From: an uncultured Ruminococcus sp.
GTDB lineage: Bacteria; Bacillota; Clostridia; Oscillospirales; Acutalibacteraceae
Direction of reading: 5' to 3'
Length of the DNA stretch: 6,006 nucleotides
Assembly: GCA_902773165.1 (NCBI GenBank)
Contig: CACYDO010000312.1
Location: 1-6,006, forward strand
Made by a program: the position numbers and the translations under genes. The notes beneath the pieces are model-generated. The model made no database searches. It had not been told where the DNA came from and worked only from the letters and a program-made list of their open reading frames with translations. Below are positions 1 to 5,904 of this stretch, piece by piece (within the stretch, counting starts at the first letter, position 1; each line of letters begins with the position of its first letter).

Positions 1-74
1 GTAAAGCGGTGCTTCAAAGAATACAGGAATGGAGCGACAAAAATACTCCCCAAAAAATTCATATGTTTCCTTAA
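1..74 (+). CDS. C-terminal end of an unidentified protein (partial)
   Basis: Reading in the frame that starts at position 3, there is an uninterrupted stretch of 23 codons ending in TAA at 72-74. The tail reads KAVLQRIQEWSDKN followed by TPQKIHMFP. It looks like an ordinary protein end: an amphipathic helix, then a short polar tail. The terminator-like hairpin at 97-135 follows it closely, as expected for the end of a transcription unit. The protein family cannot be recognised from so few residues. The frame shared with metA is also open here but is less protein-like and would run through the hairpin. The gene starts outside the window, so its function and its operon link to metA are unknown. 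Confidence 0.5.
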   Translation, partial: KAVLQRIQEWSDKNTPQKIHMFP

Positions 75-96
75 GTTGTGGATAGTGGCTTATTAT

Positions 97-135
97 GCTC
101 AAACCGTCCTCTGCGGCGGTTTGAGCGGCTTTTTT
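97..135 (+). terminator. Intrinsic terminator or attenuator hairpin directly before metA
   Basis: A perfect 10-bp stem (GCTCAAACCG at 97-106 with CGGTTTGAGC at 117-126) encloses a 10-nt loop. It is followed by GGC and a run of six T (130-135), the classic shape of a Rho-independent terminator on the plus strand. It lies 22 nt after the stop codon of the upstream partial gene. The T-run ends at 135 and the metA Shine-Dalgarno begins at 136. It may simply end the upstream transcript, or it may attenuate transcription into metA. No SAM riboswitch or T-box fits the space, because coding sequence appears to run to 74. Confidence 0.8.
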
Positions 136-143
136 AAAGGAGG
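136..143 (+). promoter_or_regulatory. metA ribosome binding site
   Basis: AAAGGAGG lies 7 nt before the ATG at 151, which is near-ideal complementarity and spacing. It fixes the metA start at 151 rather than at the in-frame TTG at 76, which has no such site and would place the terminator hairpin inside the coding sequence. Confidence 0.9.
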
Positions 144-150
144 AATAATA

Positions 151-1071
151 ATGCCGATCAATATTCCGGGGAGTTTGCCGGCTGCAAAAATACTGGAGAG
201 CGAAAACGTCTTCGTTATGACTGACGAACGCGCTAAAACTCAGGATATACGTCCGCTCAAAATAATAATCCTCAACCTTATGCCGACAAAAATCGTGACC
301 GAAACTCAGCTGCTGCGTCTGCTTGGCAATAGTCCTCTCCAGGTTGATGTGGAGCTTCTTCAGATGGCGTCGCACGTCTCCAAAAACACGCCGCAGGATC
401 ACCTTTCGGCTTTTTACAAGGTTTTTGACGAGGTTAAGGACAATCATTACGACGGAATGATAATTACAGGTGCGCCTGTGGAGCTTCTCAGCTTTGAAGA
501 AGTGGACTATTGGGAAGAGCTTTGTGAGATAATGCGCTGGAGCAAGCGAAATGTTTACTCTACCCTGCATATCTGCTGGGGCGCTCAGGCTGGGCTTTAT
601 TACCATTACAATATTCCAAAATATATCTTTGACGAAAAGCTTTCAGGCGTTTTTTCACACAGGGTTTTAAATGACCGTCACCCCCTCATGCGCGGCGTGG
701 ACGATGTTTTTTATCTTCCCCATTCGCGAAACACAGGCGTAAAAACGGCAGATGTGCGCAAGCATGAAAGCCTGGAGATACTCTCTCTCTCAGATGAAGC
801 AGGCGTTTCCATCGTTGCAAAAAAGAACGGCAGACAATTTTTTATTCTGGGTCACCCCGAATACGACCGCGACACTCTTGCAAAAGAATTTTTCAGAGAT
901 GTTGAAAAAGGAATTGAGCCGAATATACCAAACAACTATTTTCCTGAAAACAACACCGACAAAACTCCCGTTATGCGCTGGAAAGCACACGCTAATCTGC
1001 TCTTCATAAACTGGCTTAACTACTACGTTTATCAGAATACGCCGTATGATATTTCAGCGATACGCGAATAA
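151..1071 (+). CDS. metA: Homoserine O-acetyltransferase (MetA/HTS family)
   Basis: This cytoplasmic enzyme catalyses the first committed step of methionine synthesis: acyl transfer from acyl-CoA to the hydroxyl of L-homoserine, giving the substrate for sulfhydrylation or trans-sulfuration. The 306-residue product has the normal family length and is collinear with E. coli and Bacillus MetA. Visible signatures are LNLMPTK (41-47), ITGAPVELLSFEEVDYW (105-121), the nucleophile Cys142 in HICWGAQA, EKLSGVF (162-168), PHSR (190-193), GHPEYD with catalytic His235 and Glu237, FFRDVEKG (247-254), and a conserved C-terminal NLLFINWLNYYVYQNTPYD. Residue 111 is Glu; known work on the family links Glu111 to acetyl-CoA use and Gly111 (E. 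coli) to succinyl-CoA use, so acetyltransferase activity is predicted. No promoter is evident between the upstream stop and the start codon. The gene is convergent with the dockerin protein gene. Confidence 0.96.
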   Translation: MPINIPGSLPAAKILESENVFVMTDERAKTQDIRPLKIIILNLMPTKIVTETQLLRLLGNSPLQVDVELLQMASHVSKNTPQDHLSAFYKVFDEVKDNHYDGMIITGAPVELLSFEEVDYWEELCEIMRWSKRNVYSTLHICWGAQAGLYYHYNIPKYIFDEKLSGVFSHRVLNDRHPLMRGVDDVFYLPHSRNTGVKTADVRKHESLEILSLSDEAGVSIVAKKNGRQFFILGHPEYDRDTLAKEFFRDVEKGIEPNIPNNYFPENNTDKTPVMRWKAHANLLFINWLNYYVYQNTPYDISAIRE

Positions 1072-1101
1072 TTATCTCTCATTTATCAAAAAATCAAAAA
1101 A

Positions 1102-1139
1102 ATAATGGGTACAGCTTGATCACCGGCTGTACCCATTAT
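1102..1139 (-). terminator. Strong intrinsic terminator between convergent genes
   Basis: A perfect 14-bp inverted repeat (ATAATGGGTACAGC at 1102-1115 with its complement at 1126-1139) has a 10-nt loop. On the minus strand the hairpin is followed by a long T-rich tract (complement of the A-runs at about 1088-1102), so it ends the dockerin-protein transcript 16 nt after its stop codon. On the plus strand only a weak T-containing tail (CTATTATTG) follows, so termination of metA here is possible but less certain. Confidence 0.88.
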
Positions 1140-1154
1140 CTATTATTGTAGATT

Positions 1155-4100
1155 CTACTTGCCTATGCTCAGATTAGGGTCTATAAATCCTACTGTGTGA
1201 CGCAGGATCGCAAGACTGTCCTCTGTTGTAATGCTGCCATCGCCGTTGACGTCTGCAACAGATTGCTGGGATTCATCGAGTGAAATAATTCCGACGGTGC
1301 TTCTGAGAGTCATCAATGCGTCGTCAGCGGTTACAACGCCGTCAAAGTTTACGTCACCCGTCGTTCCTCCGAATATCTGGAAGCTTTTTATAACGATACC
1401 GGTATATTCACCGATACCTGTTATCGTAACGTTGGCCTTGCCTATTTTTACGTTGTTGCTGTATTCCACGCTGAAATCCGAGCCTTTCTTCAAAAGAACG
1501 CCGTTATATGTGATGATAACACTTGGTTCTCTCGGCTCACCTGTAAATGCAGTCGTTTCATATTCGAGCTGGATCGTGCAGTTTTTAAGATCGCTTGTTT
1601 TAAGCTGATCCACGTAATTATCCTGGAAGCTTTCTCCGCATATCTTACAGGTATGGAGCGTATAACCCCTTGCAGTATATGTCGGAGCAACTACGGTTTC
1701 TGTATAATCGTGGTCGCACTCGATTCGGAACGGAACGGACACGGAATCGGTATAATTTCCTATACCGGTAATAGTTGCTGTTGCGATTCCGGGGCTGATA
1801 TTTGAAGTAAACGTCACCTTATAGTCCTTACGGTTTGTAAGAATAACGCCGTTGCAGATAACGATCGGGGAAGGCGTAACCTCTTTTCCGGTACATTTCT
1901 GCGTTGCGATAGACCTGACGGTCATATCTGCGTCGGTCAAAGGCTTCGGAAGGATCTCAAAGTGATATCTTCTTACTCCCTTGAATTTTCCGATACCGGT
2001 CATAACGATAGTAGCTGTTCCGACCTCTGTATTATTGGCGTAGTCAAACGTAAAGTCAACGTTTTCGATCAGCGCGTTTCCGCGAAGGCTTATAACAGGT
2101 CTTGGCTCATACGCCGCTGCTGTAGGATCGTACATGATCGGATCAAGATCCTCTACCTCTTTTGAAGCGATTGATATTCTTCCGTCATCAGTATCAGAAT
2201 CCTCGTCTGTTGTAACCATTTCGGCTTCAACATCGGTATCGACCGTTGCGCCTGTTTCGGCGATCTCAAAGGCAATCTTTCCTGTTCCTACATAATTTCC
2301 AAGTCCTGTGATTATCGCGTAAGCCGTACCCATTTCTATATTGTCGAAATACGTTACAAGAAAATCGACGTTCTGCGTCAGCTGTTTGTCCTTGTATTTC
2401 AATACTATACCGGGCTTTATCTGCTCGCCTGTGTAAGCGAAGGTATCGCCCTTCATGAATACAGTGCAGTCGAGAATACTCGTACCGGGGATCTTGTCAA
2501 CGAAGGTGTCCTTGTAGCTTTCCTTGCAGACCTTGCAGGTATGCAGAGTGTAACCCTCCTCGTTTGCCGTAGGAGGAACGACCTTATCCTCATACTGGTG
2601 GGGAACCATCGGGATAGGCAGCTCAACTGTTTCGCCGCAGATATTGCAGGTACATGTCTTCAGACCTTCCATTGAGCAAGTTGCAGGGCGCTTGACCACG
2701 GGCTCTGTCGTATCTGCATGAGAGCAAACGATCTCAAAATTCTGAGAAATTGTTCCGGTATAATTTCCTTTTCCCTTAATGGTGATGGTTGCCGTACCTG
2801 TTTTTTTGTTATTGGCATAGGTGCAGGTGAAATCGGTTCCGCCTGCGAGAAGGATTCCCGAGCAGGTTATAGTAGGAGTCGGGGTCTGAGCTTCGTTATT
2901 GCTCTGGATCGGCTCAATCGGAGTAACGACAACGTCCTCATCTGTCAAAGGTTTAGCCTTGATATCGAACGAAATCGTTCTGCTTTCCGTAAAGTAGCGG
3001 TCGCCTGTTATAGTCATTGAACCTTTGCCGAGACCGGTATTATTTTTGTAATCGATGTTATAATCAACACCTTCGATCAAAGCTGTATTGTTATAAGTAA
3101 TGACCGGTTTAGGCTCATAATACTGAACGAGCGGAGAGTAATACTGCGTTTCTACCTTTTCAACGTCGGTAAGCTTGACCGAAGCGCATACGGACAAATT
3201 ACACTGGTCGTATTTGCTGCCCGACTGCACGGTGATAGTTGTTCTGCCCAATGATGCGGCAGTAACCTTACCCTTGCTGTCTACCGTAGCAACGGTAGGA
3301 TCAGAAGATGTCCAGATAGCGTCTGCATATTTTACATTTTCGCCGTCCTGATTTCTGATCGAAACGTTGAGGTTTGTGCTTCCCTGGTACTGATTATTCA
3401 TATTGATCGAAGCGGTGGGCAGAGTTCCGTCATCGGAAGATTTTACGTTAGTGATGATAACCTGAGAAGTTGTAAACACCTTTATATCTTTGCTGCTTGT
3501 TTTACCCGAAGCAGTTTTAAGCTTAATGGTAGCAGAACCGTTGCTAATGCCTCTGACATTACCGGAATCGTCAACGGAAGCGACCTCAGGCTTTGTAGAT
3601 TCCCAGCTTACGACTCTGTCCGAATGCTGATAGGGATAATTGCCGTCTATACGCAGATCAGCGTTTAGTCTTATAAGGCTGCCGACGTTTATCGATTTGT
3701 ATGTAGGCATATTGCCGCCGTCATCATCAAGATATCTTATAGAGTCGCACGCTTTTAGCACCTGCACGTAAAAAGACAAGCTTATAGATTTATTTCCCTT
3801 TGCGTAAGCCTTTATGAGAGCCGTACCCTCAGAGCTGCCGTGGATTGTTATGTCATTGCCTTCTGAATCAGGCAAAGTTATGTAATCGTTGTCGTTGTTG
3901 GAAATTTCCCATTCTACCGTATCATCGGGATCAGAGCCATTAACTGCTGCAAGCAGCGCTTTAAGCTTGATATCCTGATTAGTATAAACACTGAGAGTTG
4001 TTCCCTCTGCGACCTGAACATCTCCGTAATCCGACTCAATAACAACGCCAAGACCATCTGTAGCAATACGCGGCTCAACGGTCACATTGACGGTAGCGGA

Positions 4101-5552
4101 TTTTTTTGAAACAGAAGCAGTTGCCGTTACAGTGACCTTACCTTCGGAAACGCCTGTGAGAATTGCAGTCTGCTTGTTTTTCTGACTGCCGTTATTATTT
4201 GAAACGATTTTCGCAACAGATTCGTCGGACACCTTCCAGACGATCTCGTCATCTGCGTTTTCAGATGACATCGTTGCAGTAAGCTCTATTGCGACGCCAA
4301 CTCTCGTTTTTGCAGGAGAAGGAGTAATAACGACCGAATCGGTAGTATTGATAACTTTAATTCTCTGCTCGGCGTATACATCTGGATTTTCGCCGTAGAG
4401 CGTAATAGTAGCGTCGCCCGTACCTACCGCGGTTACCGTACCATCTGAGGAAACGGTAGCGACGGAGCGGTTGCTTGACACCCAGCGAAGTGCGTCTGTA
4501 GCCTCCTTATATCCTGCGCCGGTATACGTCGGAGTGATCTCAGATTTTATCTTATACTTCTCCCCGACCGCCATTGCGGACGGTGCATCGGTAAAGGCGA
4601 TCTTCATCGCAGGGTTTTCTTTGATAATATTTACGTGAATATATTTAGGAACTGTTTTTACTCGTGATGTTTTAGTTTCACCGGACGTGCCGTTTACGTA
4701 AAGCTTTTTATCTCCGTAGCCGCTCAGTCTTGCCGAGCTGCCTGTCATTGCAAATTTTCCGACAATAGTTACCTCGCCTGCACCTGACGCGGTAAAAATG
4801 CCATCGGTGCTGACAGAAGCGTTTTCTGTGGGAACTATATACGTTCCTGATTCACCGCTGTAATTTCCGTCGCTTACAGCCCATGTCACAGTATCGTTTG
4901 AATTAGACGGGATCACGCTTGCATTAAGCGTATATGAATGATTTTCAACGGCTGTTATGGTAGTTGAATTTGTCGGGCAGAAATCGTTAAGCGGAAGCGG
5001 CTCTTCGCTGCCGTTCCAATATACGAGCATATCGGTAGCGGGAGTATAAACGCTGCAGCGCAGGACCTTGCTCACAGTACCCTTTCTGTTTGAAAAAGTA
5101 ATACTCACAGTACCGGCGCTTAGTGGTTTATTATCCTTTGTTGTAGCATATATATTTAATTTGACGCTTGATGTAACGCCGCTTTCCGTTACATTTTCCA
5201 CACGAATGCAGCTGTTCGGCTCACTTACCTTATACGCGATGGAATCATCGCCTGAAATAGCTTTTCCGCTGCTGTCGGCAAGCGTAACGGTAACTGTATT
5301 CATAGTTTTTCCGTCAGCAATATCTGTATTATCAAGATATATATTCGGAGTATCGGAGATATCCATATCGCGCGTATTATTATAAACGGTTATCTGCGAA
5401 GCTGCCGCAGCCGCAGAAGCAACTGTATCTATTTGCCCGGCATATGCGCCGATTGTTCCTGCCGAGCACGAAAACATTAACGCAGCGGCTGAAAAAACAG
5501 CGATAACCTTACGACTATATATTTTCAGTCTGTTATTATTCCGTTTTATCAT
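1155..5552 (-). CDS. Secreted multi-domain Ig-like (Big_2) protein with C-terminal type I dockerin
   Basis: A 1465-residue extracellular protein with no recognisable catalytic domain. In order it has: a signal peptide (1-38); an Ig-like N-terminal region (about 54-170); a second, longer Ig-like region (about 170-310); five Big_2-type domains (about 315-402, 403-493, 498-600, 601-693, 695-800) with the typical W.SS...VATV...G.VTA...G.A.IT pattern; a block of three beta domains plus a Cys/His segment (about 802-1100); an acidic linker (about 1101-1137); a second such block (about 1138-1396); and a dockerin (1399-1460). No LPXTG or transmembrane anchor ends the protein, so attachment is probably through a cohesin on a scaffoldin or cell-surface protein. 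The likely role is structural or adhesive, for example substrate or cell binding in a cellulosome-like system; this is inference. The start is ATG at 5552, with AAAAGGGGA 8 nt upstream. An ATG at 5560 in another frame stops after two codons. Domain boundaries are estimates from reading. Confidence 0.93.
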   Translation of the reverse strand: MIKRNNNRLKIYSRKVIAVFSAAALMFSCSAGTIGAYAGQIDTVASAAAAASQITVYNNTRDMDISDTPNIYLDNTDIADGKTMNTVTVTLADSSGKAISGDDSIAYKVSEPNSCIRVENVTESGVTSSVKLNIYATTKDNKPLSAGTVSITFSNRKGTVSKVLRCSVYTPATDMLVYWNGSEEPLPLNDFCPTNSTTITAVENHSYTLNASVIPSNSNDTVTWAVSDGNYSGESGTYIVPTENASVSTDGIFTASGAGEVTIVGKFAMTGSSARLSGYGDKKLYVNGTSGETKTSRVKTVPKYIHVNIIKENPAMKIAFTDAPSAMAVGEKYKIKSEITPTYTGAGYKEATDALRWVSSNRSVATVSSDGTVTAVGTGDATITLYGENPDVYAEQRIKVINTTDSVVITPSPAKTRVGVAIELTATMSSENADDEIVWKVSDESVAKIVSNNNGSQKNKQTAILTGVSEGKVTVTATASVSKKSATVNVTVEPRIATDGLGVVIESDYGDVQVAEGTTLSVYTNQDIKLKALLAAVNGSDPDDTVEWEISNNDNDYITLPDSEGNDITIHGSSEGTALIKAYAKGNKSISLSFYVQVLKACDSIRYLDDDGGNMPTYKSINVGSLIRLNADLRIDGNYPYQHSDRVVSWESTKPEVASVDDSGNVRGISNGSATIKLKTASGKTSSKDIKVFTTSQVIITNVKSSDDGTLPTASINMNNQYQGSTNLNVSIRNQDGENVKYADAIWTSSDPTVATVDSKGKVTAASLGRTTITVQSGSKYDQCNLSVCASVKLTDVEKVETQYYSPLVQYYEPKPVITYNNTALIEGVDYNIDYKNNTGLGKGSMTITGDRYFTESRTISFDIKAKPLTDEDVVVTPIEPIQSNNEAQTPTPTITCSGILLAGGTDFTCTYANNKKTGTATITIKGKGNYTGTISQNFEIVCSHADTTEPVVKRPATCSMEGLKTCTCNICGETVELPIPMVPHQYEDKVVPPTANEEGYTLHTCKVCKESYKDTFVDKIPGTSILDCTVFMKGDTFAYTGEQIKPGIVLKYKDKQLTQNVDFLVTYFDNIEMGTAYAIITGLGNYVGTGKIAFEIAETGATVDTDVEAEMVTTDEDSDTDDGRISIASKEVEDLDPIMYDPTAAAYEPRPVISLRGNALIENVDFTFDYANNTEVGTATIVMTGIGKFKGVRRYHFEILPKPLTDADMTVRSIATQKCTGKEVTPSPIVICNGVILTNRKDYKVTFTSNISPGIATATITGIGNYTDSVSVPFRIECDHDYTETVVAPTYTARGYTLHTCKICGESFQDNYVDQLKTSDLKNCTIQLEYETTAFTGEPREPSVIITYNGVLLKKGSDFSVEYSNNVKIGKANVTITGIGEYTGIVIKSFQIFGGTTGDVNFDGVVTADDALMTLRSTVGIISLDESQQSVADVNGDGSITTEDSLAILRHTVGFIDPNLSIGK
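1173..1358 (-). other. Type I dockerin domain (two EF-hand-like repeats)
   Basis: Residues 1399-1460. Repeat 1 is GDVNFDGVVTADDALMTLR, with calcium ligands D1400, N1402, D1404, T1408 and D1411. Repeat 2 is DVNGDGSITTEDSLAILRH, with D1434, N1436, D1438, T1442 and D1445. Both keep the canonical D-x-N-x-D-G...D loop and the following helix, so both calcium sites look intact. Dockerins bind cohesin modules of scaffoldins or cell-surface anchors. The differing helix residues (DALMTLR against DSLAILR) are the positions usually tied to cohesin specificity. Confidence 0.93.
1365..2141 (-). repeat. Composite block B: second copy of the three-domain block
   Basis: Residues about 1138-1396. Sub-domain 1' (1138-1203) has YEPRPVISLRGNALIENVDF and ends in PKPLTDADM, matching KPLTDEDV of block A. 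Sub-domain 2' (1207-1279) ends in GIGNYTDSVSVPFRIEC. A shorter Cys/His segment (1279-1318) contains GYTLHTCKICGESFQDNYVD, against GYTLHTCKVCKESYKDTFVD in block A. Sub-domain 3' (1319-1396) has NCTIQ, FTGE and GIGEYTGIVIKSFQI. Domain order and junction motifs agree with block A throughout, but sequence divergence is substantial, so the duplication is old. Confidence 0.8.
1599..1718 (-). other. Cys/His-rich segment of block B
   Basis: Residues 1279-1318 contain Cys1279, His1281, His1300, Cys1302 and Cys1305, in a C-x-H ... H-T-C-K-I-C arrangement. It corresponds to the C943/H945 plus HTCKVC portions of the block A segment, without the additional Cys cluster. Confidence 0.6.
2253..3149 (-). repeat. 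Composite block A: three beta domains with a Cys/His segment
   Basis: Residues about 802-1100. Sub-domain 1 (802-868) has YEPKPVITYNNTALIEGVDY. Sub-domain 2 (872-943) ends in GKGNYTGTISQNFEIVC. A Cys/His segment (943-1022) follows, then sub-domain 3 (1023-1100) with DCTV, YTGE and GLGNYVGTGKIAFEI. Each sub-domain has the pattern P-x-(V/I)-x-(L/Y)...L...DF/DY...Y.NN...G.A.ITG.G.Y.G, common in Clostridia surface proteins. The same order recurs in block B, so the block as a whole is a duplicated unit. Confidence 0.8.
2487..2726 (-). other. Cys/His-rich segment of block A
   Basis: Residues 943-1022 contain Cys943, His945, Cys959, Cys967, Cys969, Cys972, His985, His1004, Cys1006 and Cys1009. They include a CTCNIC cluster and an HTCKVC cluster. 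The arrangement resembles a small metal-binding or disulfide-stabilised module between beta domains. Compared with the matching segment in block B it carries about 40 extra residues (roughly 955-990), which include the first Cys cluster. Whether it binds zinc is not shown by the sequence. Confidence 0.6.
3153..4610 (-). other. Array of five Ig-like Big_2-type domains
   Basis: Residues about 315-800 form five consecutive domains of 85-105 residues. Clear landmarks are ALRWVSSNRSVATVSSDGTV (354-373), EIVWKVSDESVAKI (436-449), TVEWEISNND (545-554), VVSWESTKPEVASVDDSGNV (647-666) and AIWTSSDPTVATVDSKGKV (745-763). Each is followed by a glycine-containing turn and an alternating T/I/V strand. This is the bacterial Ig-like group 2 signature known from intimin-type and clostridial surface proteins. 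The third domain (498-600) is the most diverged. Confidence 0.85.
5439..5552 (-). other. Signal peptide of the dockerin protein
   Basis: Residues 1-15 are strongly basic (K3, R4, R8, K10, R14, K15). Residues 16-36 form a hydrophobic, Ala-rich core, and an A-Y-A motif at 36-38 fits signal peptidase I cleavage before Gly39. Cys29 follows Met-Phe-Ser, which does not fit a lipobox, so a lipoprotein is unlikely. An Ala-rich stretch (45-52) follows the predicted cleavage site. Confidence 0.85.
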
Positions 5553-5560
5553 TTTATCAT

Positions 5561-5569
5561 TCCCCTTTT
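5561..5569 (-). promoter_or_regulatory. Ribosome binding site of the dockerin protein
   Basis: On the minus strand AAAAGGGGA ends 8 nt before the ATG at 5552. It supports this start over the out-of-frame ATG at 5558-5560, whose reading frame stops within three codons and overlaps the true start region. Confidence 0.8.
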
Positions 5570-5584
5570 GTATAGCGTATACAA
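5568..5584 (-). promoter_or_regulatory. 17-bp perfect palindrome at the ribosome binding site
   Basis: TTGTATA (5568-5574), GCG, TATACAA (5578-5584) is a perfect inverted repeat with 7-bp arms. One arm runs into the first bases of the Shine-Dalgarno. It lies about 100 nt downstream of the predicted transcription start. It could be a repressor operator (AT-rich dyads of this shape are common for GntR- or TetR-type proteins) or an RNA hairpin that affects ribosome access. No regulator gene is in the window to link to it. Confidence 0.4.
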
Positions 5585-5689
5585 ATATATATTAATTATT
5601 TATCACATCTGCACAAAATCCCTTCCTGCTTTTCATGCAGAGAAAAAAACAACAGCTATATGCACAAACGCAAATTTTATTATGAAATA

Positions 5690-5718
5690 ATTTTATCACT
5701 AATCTTCAATTTTGTCAA
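5690..5718 (-). promoter_or_regulatory. Sigma-A promoter of the dockerin protein gene
   Basis: On the minus strand, TTGACA (complement of 5713-5718) and TAAAAT (complement of 5690-5695) are separated by exactly 17 bp. That is a perfect -35 box and a one-mismatch -10 box. Transcription would begin near 5683, giving a leader of about 130 nt. The leader contains the palindrome at 5568-5584, a short CTGC/GCAG hairpin near 5624-5640 and two TGCACAAA sites (plus strand, 5610 and 5661). None of these matches a riboswitch I recognise. Confidence 0.85.
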
Positions 5719-5730
5719 TGGCGGCATGTC

Positions 5731-5803
5731 CGGGCGAGCGCCCGGAGGCAATTCCGATTTTACTTTACGATGACGGTCAGTTAGTCTCCGCGTTTCGGGC
5801 GGC
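5731..5803. repeat. Intergenic repeat, copy 1
   Basis: A 73-bp unit beginning CGGGCGAGCG and ending TTTCGGGCGGC. It matches copy 2 at 71 of 73 positions; the differences are C at 5743 against A at 5843, and A at 5757 against G at 5857. It starts within a perfect hairpin, CCGGGC-GAGC-GCCCGG (5730-5745), and carries the core GTTAGTCTCCGCGT. The similarity may extend left to GCGGC at 5721, only three bases from the promoter -35 box. Confidence 0.9.
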
Positions 5804-5830
5804 CCACTAATATTTTACACTAACTGTCGC

Positions 5831-5903
5831 CGGGCGAGCGCCAGGAGGCAATTCCGGTTTTACTTTACGATGACGGTCAGTTAGTCTCCGCGTTTCGGGC
5901 GGC
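5831..5903. repeat. Intergenic repeat, copy 2
   Basis: Nearly identical to copy 1 at an offset of exactly 100 bp. A 27-bp interval (5804-5830) separates the two. The A at 5843 breaks the first hairpin seen in copy 1. The unit ends in GCGGC, which immediately joins TGTCGCCGC to form a perfect 6-bp hairpin (5899-5913) at the junction with copy 3. Confidence 0.9.
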
Positions 5904-5904
5904 G

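Noticed and set aside
1..135. SAM riboswitch or T-box before metA
   Set aside because: Coding sequence appears to extend to 74, and the remaining space holds only the terminator hairpin. No four-way junction or specifier/T-box motif is visible.
76..150. In-frame extension of metA to a TTG at 76
   Set aside because: It would translate through the terminator hairpin and adds residues absent from the MetA family. The ATG at 151 has an ideal Shine-Dalgarno and gives exact family numbering (C142, H235, E237).
752..1009. Open frames on both strands inside metA
   Set aside because: They overlap a clearly real gene, lack ribosome binding sites and give no protein-like sequence.
1155..1180. Cell-wall sorting signal at the C-terminus
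   Set aside because: The protein ends LSIGK a few residues after the dockerin, with no LPXTG, hydrophobic segment or basic tail of that type.
1231..5385. Several open frames of 66-125 codons opposite to or within the dockerin gene
   Set aside because: They are shadows of a long gene whose every region has recognisable domain structure; none has a supporting start signal.
5463..5475. Lipobox at Cys29 of the dockerin protein
   Set aside because: The residues before Cys are Met-Phe-Ser rather than a Leu-Ala/Ser-Gly/Ala type, and an A-Y-A signal peptidase I site follows at 36-38.
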